Assembly (NCBI GenBank): GCA_017432325.1
Contig: JAFRJJ010000075.1
Coordinates: 1 to 49,316 of the forward strand
Length of the DNA: 49,316 nucleotides
Direction: 5' to 3'
From: Solobacterium sp.
GTDB taxonomy: Bacteria; Bacillota_I; Bacilli_A; Erysipelotrichales; Erysipelotrichaceae
Under the pieces are notes generated by a model, which did no database searches, was not told where the DNA came from, and saw nothing but the letters and a program-made list of their open reading frames with translations. The translations under genes were made by a program, and so were the position numbers. The number at the start of each line of letters is the position of its first letter. Within the stretch, counting starts at the first letter, position 1. This document shows positions 43,847-49,316 of this stretch, piece after piece.

Positions 43847-44934
43847 TCTGCACCACCATCCTCTGTCCAAGCCCATCCTTTTTCACTGAATGTAAAGATG
43901 TTTTTGATTCCGTGGCCATGCGGAATCTTTCCATTGTATTCATTGCCGAAGCGCACGGTTGCTGTATTGTCAGCTGTCGGTTCCTTTCCTTTTTCAACCG
44001 GAACAAGGATATCCGTCTCAGCTTCAGCATCTGTCGTAAGCTCATAGGAAACGCCTGAATATACTTCAGTGACAGTAACATGTGCTCCTACCGGGATCCC
44101 TTCCACCAATGCTGTATCAAGGCCTGCATCACTGAAGGTCAGAGATGTAACATTGCTGTAGACCGGCTCTCCATCGATCGTACCGACAATGTCGAATACA
44201 AATGTCACAGGAGATGAGTCTTCGTATGATTCCAGGAGTTTTTCGATACGGAGACTGCTCAGACGTCTTTCGCGCTCTGCTTTCAGCGTGATCGTCAGAT
44301 CATAGATCCATGTACCGTCGGATGTCTTCATTTCCTTCCGGGTATCCTCGTTAGTGCTTGGCAGTGAAACCAGCTGGGGAGTGAATGTATACACATACTG
44401 CTCAGTATAAGCTGTTGTTGTATTTTCTTTTACATAATCTTCAGCTTTGGTTTTTTCCAGATTATGTACGACCATCAGATACAGCCCTGTAGAAACCTCT
44501 TTCTCATCTGTTTTCTCGCCGAAATTTTTCGTCACATCCGGATCATTTGTGAGTGTCTGTCCAAAAAGCTGTTCCTCAATCGTATTCCAGTCATTGCTTT
44601 CAAGTTTTGATAAACCGTCATAGTTTGAAATATCATAACCGGTAAGACTGTATCCATCGATCAGATCGTATGTGAATGTATCGTAATGTTCGTCTTTGGT
44701 AATTCCCGCGATACGATAATAATCAACAACGATCCTGTCTGTAACACTGTCACCGCTGCCAACCCGGTAATCTTCCAGATCCTTCTGAAACTCCGTTTCG
44801 GCATTTGCAGTCAGATAACAATCCGCATCAACATTCAATGAAGCCTGGGTACGCAAAGTTCCATGCACCATAGCAGGCACAAATAAAACAGCTGCCAGAA
44901 CACCTTTGATTATGCCGTTTTTCCTTTTACCCAT
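43843..44934 (-). CDS. Secreted Cna-B-like surface protein without wall anchor
   Basis: A 363-residue protein, first gene of the surface operon. The signal peptide is about 1-31 (AAVLFVPAMVHG, cut near QAS). The first half (about 35-200) is a unique domain. Residues about 225-330 resemble a Cna-B/DUF5979-type pilin fold (PVTFVFDIVGTIDGEPV, then GIPVGAHVTVTEVYSG with the E of the isopeptide-type motif). It ends KGWAWTEDGGAE with no membrane helix and no LPXTG. It might be a fibre tip or a released protein. AAGGAG lies five bases before the ATG; the leader has a perfect inverted repeat. Confidence 0.8.
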   Translation of the reverse strand: MGKRKNGIIKGVLAAVLFVPAMVHGTLRTQASLNVDADCYLTANAETEFQKDLEDYRVGSGDSVTDRIVVDYYRIAGITKDEHYDTFTYDLIDGYSLTGYDISNYDGLSKLESNDWNTIEEQLFGQTLTNDPDVTKNFGEKTDEKEVSTGLYLMVVHNLEKTKAEDYVKENTTTAYTEQYVYTFTPQLVSLPSTNEDTRKEMKTSDGTWIYDLTITLKAERERRLSSLRIEKLLESYEDSSPVTFVFDIVGTIDGEPVYSNVTSLTFSDAGLDTALVEGIPVGAHVTVTEVYSGVSYELTTDAEAETDILVPVEKGKEPTADNTATVRFGNEYNGKIPHGHGIKNIFTFSEKGWAWTEDGGAE

Positions 44935-45233
44935 ATGAACTCCTTATCTGCCGGAATTATCCGACAATAATTCTATAACTGTATTTTCATTAAATGAAGT
45001 ATGTTTATTTTCACGCAATATAAAAATTTTGTCAGAGACAAACTGACGTTAACATCATATCATCTAATTTAAAAATATTCTGATGTTTTTCTTTTCATTT
45101 TCTATTCTCTTTGTCTTTACACTGAAATATACAGTGTTCAAATGAAAAATCCATCAATTAATTTCAAAAAACATTATTTATTCCTTAATTCTCCAAAACA
45201 CATAAATATCAAAAAGATGAGCATTTCTGCTCA
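44935..45233. promoter_or_regulatory. AT-rich regulatory region before the surface operon
   Basis: A clear drop in GC over about 300 bases. It contains a perfect 7-base inverted repeat (44954-44960 with 44967-44973, CCGACA loop) just upstream of the ribosome site of the first gene, and a TATAGA -10-like hexamer immediately beyond it on the minus strand. A small palindrome, TCATTAAATGA, lies at about 44987-44997. A poorer hairpin lies around 45118-45138. No protein frame of interest is seen. The inverted repeat may be an operator or leader hairpin. Confidence 0.5.
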
Positions 45234-45235
45234 TC
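45211..45235 (-). terminator. Terminator of the sortase-signal peptidase operon
   Basis: An 8-base perfect stem (45216-45223 with 45228-45235), 4-base loop and minus-strand T5 at 45211-45215. The stem overlaps the lepB stop codon. Confidence 0.85.
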
Positions 45236-45836
45236 AGTTGATTCTGAATTTACCCAGCGGCCAGATCCGCAGGATCAGTTTTCCAGCGATCAGATCATCG
45301 GAAATACATCCGATCTCCTTCATGCGCGAGTCTACCGATGTGCTTCTGTGATCGCCCATTACAAAGATCCTGCCTTCCGGGACCTGATACGGGATCTCAA
45401 TATTCATCTGCAGATCAAAATCAAATGTTTTATCTGTGATATACGGTTCATCCAGCATCTGATTGTTGACATACACGTTGCCGTCCTGATCGATATCGAC
45501 CCATTCTCCGCCGGAAGCGATCACCCTTTTCACAAGCAGTCTGTTGTTATAGTAAAACGCCACCAGATCTCCGGGTTCAAACTTTCCTGTACGCAGCGAA
45601 GCAACGATATCCCCCTCCTCCAATGTCGGTGACATGGAGCTGCCGTATATGCGGAAGATCGGGAAAACAAGGGTAGCCACCAGGATGGATGCGGCAGCTA
45701 CAGTGATCAGAATATAGATCGTACTTCTGATCGTACGTCCATACCGTTCGTTATATCTGACACGTTTGAGTTCTTTTGCCAGTTCTTCTGTAGTCGGACG
45801 GACAGTGATCTTACTCTTCATTTTCCTCTGTGTCAT
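45234..45836 (-). CDS. lepB: Signal peptidase I (Ser-Lys type)
   Basis: A 200-residue membrane peptidase. A basic cytoplasmic N-terminus (about 1-38) and one helix (39-60) precede the nucleophile Ser67 in GSSMSPTL, the general-base Lys103 in LLVKRVIASGG, and GDHRSTSVDSR near 167. This is the common bacterial type, unlike the SipW type at 40351. Having both kinds in one locus suggests separate handling of ordinary pilin precursors and TasA-like precursors. It overlaps the coiled-coil gene by 26 bases and sits in the sortase operon, recalling pilus loci that carry a dedicated signal peptidase. Confidence 0.93.
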   Translation of the reverse strand: MTQRKMKSKITVRPTTEELAKELKRVRYNERYGRTIRSTIYILITVAAASILVATLVFPIFRIYGSSMSPTLEEGDIVASLRTGKFEPGDLVAFYYNNRLLVKRVIASGGEWVDIDQDGNVYVNNQMLDEPYITDKTFDFDLQMNIEIPYQVPEGRIFVMGDHRSTSVDSRMKEIGCISDDLIAGKLILRIWPLGKFRIN

Positions 45837-46131
45837 CTTTTTTCCCCGTCATTTCCTGCAGTTTTCTCAATTCTTCCCGTTTCATGATGTTGATGTCACG
45901 AATGCTGGCAAGGTATTGATCTGCCGCATCCTGTACCGCTTCAAACACCCGGTTCAAACGGAGCGATGCTTCGGCAATGGAACCTGCTTTATTCATGATC
46001 AGCCTTTTTTCTTCAAGCTTCTCTTTCAGTTCAGCATTTTCCTGTCTCAATCTGTCGTTTTCCTCTGAGATTTCCACCAGTATTTCAAGCAGATCCCCTC
46101 TCTTCAGTTTTTTCAGATCCTTCGTATCCAT
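45811..46131 (-). CDS. Small coiled-coil protein of the sortase operon
   Basis: A 106-residue, cytoplasmic, highly charged protein. Residues 18-50 (EILVEISEENDRLRQENAEL) are a leucine/asparagine heptad coiled coil, and a second helix spans about 55-95. No signal peptide or known family is recognised. AAGGAG precedes the ATG. It lies between the sortase and lepB genes and overlaps lepB, so it is probably a dedicated cytoplasmic or membrane-proximal partner of the secretion and assembly machinery; this is inference from position only. Confidence 0.8.
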   Translation of the reverse strand: MDTKDLKKLKRGDLLEILVEISEENDRLRQENAELKEKLEEKRLIMNKAGSIAEASLRLNRVFEAVQDAADQYLASIRDINIMKREELRKLQEMTGKKDDTEENEE

Positions 46132-46142
46132 AATCGGGCTCC

Positions 46143-47105
46143 TTATAAATTCAGTTTCTTTTTGATATCTTCAATATTCACCTTTGGCTGTGCGCTGATC
46201 AAAAACAGGATGATGATCAGTAGGATGATGATCGGTATCGCCACAAACGGTGCTATGTAATATGGTTCATACTGCACCGCATCAGCAGTGACCAGCAGAT
46301 CTCCGCCGGCGTTTTCCACCCTGTGTCCTCTGACCAGCAGACGGTGTGTATTGATACCGTACGGTGTACAGGTGATCAGAGTACAGTAGTCTTTACCAGG
46401 TTCTATGACAAGATCGCTCAGGTCGCTTGGTTCCACGATCCTGATCTGATCCACTTCATATGTATATGTTTCGTTCAGAACCACGATGGCAAACCTGTCA
46501 CCCTCTGTCAGGCGGTCCAGATCGGAAAACAGTTTCGCCCTCGGCAGGCCTCTGTGTCCGCTCAGCGCAATGTGTACGCCTTCCGTCTGATCGGTAACTT
46601 CACCTGTTTTGTGGTCAAAGCTTGCTGTACCTACAGGCAGGCTTGTACCTTCCAGGTGACCTACGCTTGTCTGCAGAACCGCTTCGCTTGTCCCGTGATA
46701 AATAGACAGTTTTACATTGATCTTATCGATCTGGATGTAACCCATGTTGCCGCCGACAGCAAAATTCAGTTCATTTTCATAGCGTGCTTTATCTTCGTCC
46801 GTCAGTATCCAGTCGATCCCGTTATCGCTGATATTGCGGTTATATTCCTGGGCAGAAGCTATGATCCGTTCATATTCGCTGGTATCCAGTTTGGAAACAT
46901 CACTCGTATATGACATGATCGCCCTTGACTGGTGGAATGAATTCCAGTAATCGGAAACACTGGGATACAGCAAAAGCCCGAGGCCCACAAAGAAAGCAAG
47001 CATGATCACGATATTTGACCAGTTCCTCTGGAACCAGCTTTCAGACCGTTCCCCGCTCTGTTCAGATTCAGTTTTTATCCGTGATTCCTTTTTGTTTTTT
47101 TTCAT
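46143..47105 (-). CDS. Class C sortase (pilus polymerase)
   Basis: A 320-residue membrane transpeptidase. An N-terminal helix (about 31-49) and a C-terminal helix (about 284-304) flank the catalytic domain, the class C topology. Catalytic residues are His184 (SGHRGLP), Cys246 (LITCTPYG) and Arg255 or Arg259 (THRLLVRGHR). The lid segment before GNMGYIQID lacks the usual DPW/DPF motif, with GIDW in its place. It should polymerize the LPDTG pilin encoded divergently at 47416. No clear Shine-Dalgarno precedes ATG 47105; a 26-residue extension upstream is unsupported. Confidence 0.93.
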   Translation of the reverse strand: MKKNKKESRIKTESEQSGERSESWFQRNWSNIVIMLAFFVGLGLLLYPSVSDYWNSFHQSRAIMSYTSDVSKLDTSEYERIIASAQEYNRNISDNGIDWILTDEDKARYENELNFAVGGNMGYIQIDKINVKLSIYHGTSEAVLQTSVGHLEGTSLPVGTASFDHKTGEVTDQTEGVHIALSGHRGLPRAKLFSDLDRLTEGDRFAIVVLNETYTYEVDQIRIVEPSDLSDLVIEPGKDYCTLITCTPYGINTHRLLVRGHRVENAGGDLLVTADAVQYEPYYIAPFVAIPIIILLIIILFLISAQPKVNIEDIKKKLNL

Positions 47106-47415
47106 AGTACAAGCATTGTATATCTTAACATTCCGAACAATTATTGTGCAAAAAAACATACTGCAGTTATTCCGTAATTCCACACATCAATCATCATAAT
47201 TTCATTTGAGACAAAATGCGTTTTATTACAATAAATGTGTGAAAGTAAAAATACACCTTCCATTCAGCCAGGATTACGGATATATTGTTCCTGCACTGCA
47301 AATACGGCGGTCAGACCGTTCAGATCAAAAGTCTTCCTGTTTATTCATACATTTCCTGATTATAGGCAGACCGGCATAAACACATGCTGTCTGCACATAA
47401 AGAAAGGAAGACACT
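47106..47415. promoter_or_regulatory. Divergent promoter region of sortase and major pilin genes
   Basis: A 310-base region with no supported gene. On the plus strand TTGAGA (47206-47211) and TACAAT (47227-47232) form a possible promoter with a short 15-base spacer, leaving a ~175-base pilin leader. An ACAATTATTGT near-palindrome lies at about 47136-47146 on the sortase side, next to TTCCGAA, resembling the ATTGTCGG-containing repeat upstream of the surface operon. AAGGAAG precedes the pilin ATG. Confidence 0.4.
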
Positions 47416-49044
47416 ATGAAACATCTGAAACGTCATCTATCGCTGGCATTATCCGCATTTATCCTGATGGGTATGAAAACTGCCGTATTTGCAGAGGGGG
47501 AAGATCAGCAGGCAGCTGAAACGTACACCATCACTGTCACAAACGAGAATCCTGCAATATCCATTGCAGGGAAGACCTACACTGCATATAAGCTGTTTGA
47601 TGTCGTATACAGCGGTACAAACTATGCTTACACGATCAGTACCGGAAATCCGTTTTACACAAACGCCAAATCAGTCCTTGATGAGTATTTTAACTTCGAT
47701 GACATCGCTTCCGAAACAGACATCAAAAACGTAACCGTGAAACCGGTAAAAATGGATCCCGATACCCATACACTTTCTGCTTCCGATGTTCGTGCACTGG
47801 CTGATGCATTAAAACCTTACATCTCGGGCTCAGGCGCCGGATCTGCCGCAGCACAGGGCGAAACAGCCGTTATCACTGTGCCCGAATCCGGTTACTACAT
47901 CATTACCGGTACCGTAAAACCAACCGATCCCGAAAACAGTGAAAGCGAGGTCATTTCCGCAGTTATCCTCGACAATGCGGATCCTGATGCGGAAGTTCAG
48001 CCTAAAGCCGGTGTTCCGACTTTGTCCAAAAAGATCACTGGTGTAAAAGAAGGTACAGCTGAAATCACCGGAGCAATTCTTGACAGTCAGGGACAGGCCG
48101 CATCCGCAAAGGTCGGATCTGTTGTTTCATTTGAACTCAGCTCGATCATCCCCGACCTGACAGGCTACAGCACATACACATTTACGGTAACCGATACGCT
48201 GAGTGCGGGACTTACATATTCGGGTAATTTCCGGGTGATGATCAACGAAGCTGAAGTATCCGTTGAACCGGAAGTATCAGGACAGACCATGACTGTTACG
48301 ATCCCCTTTACAACACTGAGCAATTACACAAAAGGAGACCCGGTCAGGATCACCTATGACGCATCAGTCAACCAGAACGCGTTGACAGCGAACTATGAAA
48401 ACAATACTGCTGTACTGACGTATTCAAACAGTCCGTACAGCGAAGGCACAGGGGAAACACCTGCAAAAACTGTCTGCATTACCGATATCGATCTGGATGT
48501 GCTGAAAGTTGACGGTTCCGATCACAGTAAACCTCTTCCCGGTGCAGAATTCAAACTGTACAGAACAGTTGATGGAAACGATGAGTACTATCTGTGGAAT
48601 ACTGATACGCAGACAGTCAGCTGGGTAGCCGCAAGAAACAGCAGTGATACATTCAAAACCGATACGACGGGGCATTTTGAACAGGTTATCCGGGGTCTTG
48701 GCCAGGGAACCTATTACCTTTTGGAAACAAAAGCCCCTACCGGCTACAATCTTCTGAAAGATCCGGTTACTGTCGCTGTTTCTGCTTCTGAAACAGATCA
48801 GCTGATCACTTATGATGTCACATTCAACGGAGAAGCTGCTTCTCTTTCAGGTCACAGTATTGACATGAATACAGCACGCAGCACGACCCAGCCGAAGGCA
48901 GCCGGATCAATTGAAAACAACAGCGGGATCATTCTTCCTGATACAGGCGGAACAGGCACAAAACTGTTCTATCTTGCAGGTACTGCATTGATCATCCTGA
49001 CAGGTATTCTCGGTATTGTCCGGAAAAGCACTAAAATTCAATAG
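47416..49044 (+). CDS. Major pilin, LPXTG-anchored, isopeptide-forming
   Basis: A 542-residue fimbrial shaft protein. The signal peptide is about 1-26 (MKTAVFA cut). An N-terminal domain (about 30-190) ends with AEVQPKAGVPTLSKK near 193, where the VxPK resembles the pilin motif whose lysine is joined to the next subunit. A central isopeptide-type domain (about 200-345) follows. The Cna-B domain (about 350-490) has LDVLKVDGSDHSKPLPGAEF and the E-box YYLLETKAPTGY. The sorting signal is LPDTGG, then a helix and RKSTKIQ tail. The class C sortase is divergent and adjacent. AAGGAAG precedes the ATG; a terminator follows. Confidence 0.94.
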   Translation: MKHLKRHLSLALSAFILMGMKTAVFAEGEDQQAAETYTITVTNENPAISIAGKTYTAYKLFDVVYSGTNYAYTISTGNPFYTNAKSVLDEYFNFDDIASETDIKNVTVKPVKMDPDTHTLSASDVRALADALKPYISGSGAGSAAAQGETAVITVPESGYYIITGTVKPTDPENSESEVISAVILDNADPDAEVQPKAGVPTLSKKITGVKEGTAEITGAILDSQGQAASAKVGSVVSFELSSIIPDLTGYSTYTFTVTDTLSAGLTYSGNFRVMINEAEVSVEPEVSGQTMTVTIPFTTLSNYTKGDPVRITYDASVNQNALTANYENNTAVLTYSNSPYSEGTGETPAKTVCITDIDLDVLKVDGSDHSKPLPGAEFKLYRTVDGNDEYYLWNTDTQTVSWVAARNSSDTFKTDTTGHFEQVIRGLGQGTYYLLETKAPTGYNLLKDPVTVAVSASETDQLITYDVTFNGEAASLSGHSIDMNTARSTTQPKAAGSIENNSGIILPDTGGTGTKLFYLAGTALIILTGILGIVRKSTKIQ

Positions 49045-49055
49045 AACTCACATGT

Positions 49056-49086
49056 ATCAGACCGGTTTATGATCGGTCTGATTTTT
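49056..49086 (+). terminator. Terminator of the major pilin gene
   Basis: A 9-base perfect stem (49056-49064 with 49074-49082), 9-base loop and T5 at 49082-49086. Confidence 0.9.
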
Positions 49087-49146
49087 ACGGAAAGTATATT
49101 TTCTTCACGCAGACGATCATACAGGTCTGTCGGTATATGCAGAATT

Positions 49147-49170
49147 TAAAAAAACCTCCCGTAAAGGAGG
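49147..49170 (-). terminator. Terminator of the rRNA operon
   Basis: Stem CCTCC/GGAGG (49155-49170) with a short loop, followed on the minus strand by a run of seven Ts at 49148-49154. It lies about 11 bases beyond the 5S rRNA 3' end. Confidence 0.85.
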
Positions 49171-49183
49171 AAAAGAAAAAGCG

Positions 49184-49297
49184 ACCCGGCAACGACCTCG
49201 ATTCACTATGGCAGGCATAGCTATTTTTGGCCCTGGAGTGCTTAACTTCTGTGTTCGGGATGGGAACAGGTGTGACCACTCCGGTATCGTCACCAGA
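49184..49297 (-). rRNA. rrf: 5S ribosomal RNA
   Basis: About 114 bases on the minus strand. The central CCCATCCCGAACACAGAAG and AAGCACTCCAGGGCC stretches are the conserved 5S core. The 5' CTGGTGAC pairs with the 3' GTTGCCGG to close helix I. The 23S gene should lie beyond the right edge. Both ends are set by helix I and are uncertain by a few bases. Confidence 0.95.
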
Positions 49298-49316
49298 TCT
49301 GCTTTTCTGAGAAAAC

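Noticed and set aside
49085..49279. A 64-codon minus-strand reading frame
   Set aside because: It lies almost wholly inside the 5S rRNA gene and its terminator.
1..49316. CRISPR arrays and tRNA genes
   Set aside because: I saw no regularly spaced repeats, and no tRNA cloverleaf was recognised by eye; a covariance-model scan would be decisive for tRNAs.

Overview
The window comes from a low-to-mid GC Gram-positive anaerobe of the Bacillota. The evidence is strong GGAGG ribosome sites, a pcrA-ligA-(unknown)-rlmD block in the usual Bacillota order, sortase/LPXTG surface proteins, SipW-type secretion, and a conjugative element with PcfB/VirD4/RepA_N genes. The general look fits Erysipelotrichales or Lachnospiraceae; I cannot go finer from sequence alone. 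The last ~130 bases hold a 5S rRNA gene on the minus strand, so an rRNA operon continues beyond the right edge.

Region 1 (1-9.9 kb) is mobile DNA. An integrative conjugative element (ICE) occupies the left part and continues off the window. Its genes run leftward: RepA_N-type initiator, parA, parB, an unknown gene, pcfB and virD4. virD4 is cut after about 99 codons by a ~5.59 kb mobilizable transposon. That transposon carries a TnpX-like large serine recombinase, tnpW, a DUF3847 protein, a MobA/MobL relaxase with a recognisable MobQ-type oriT, a zinc-ribbon protein and a CPBP protease. Both transposon ends appear visible as a CCCCA direct repeat at 6-10 and 5596-5600. The ICE end abuts the 3' end of rlmD, a likely integration target.

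Region 2 (9.9-25.9 kb) is chromosomal housekeeping: rlmD, an unknown membrane protein, ligA and pcrA leftward; then a methyltransferase, an RluA-type pseudouridine synthase and a VanY-type carboxypeptidase rightward as an overlapping operon. These are followed by cardiolipin synthase plus patatin, a LysR regulator with an esterase, a zinc-ribbon membrane protein, and a HAAS-domain protein with a small membrane partner.

Region 3 (26-37.2 kb) holds transport and carbohydrate genes: tandem MATE transporters, a DUF308 membrane protein, a 2-hydroxyacid dehydrogenase, a GH3 glycosidase translationally coupled to an unusual glycosyltransferase-winged helix fusion, an M20 amidohydrolase and a third MATE transporter.

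Region 4 (37.2-49 kb) is the surface and signalling part. A TIR-TM-propeller protein is followed by a compact surface-fibre locus. One operon encodes a Cna-B-like secreted protein, two TasA/camelysin-like proteins, an LPNTG-anchored protein, a MucBP-like protein and a SipW-type signal peptidase. A second encodes a class C sortase, a coiled-coil protein and a Lys-type signal peptidase I. A divergent gene encodes an LPDTG major pilin. This locus combines a TasA/SipW fibre system with a sortase pilus and is the best candidate for an under-described system here.
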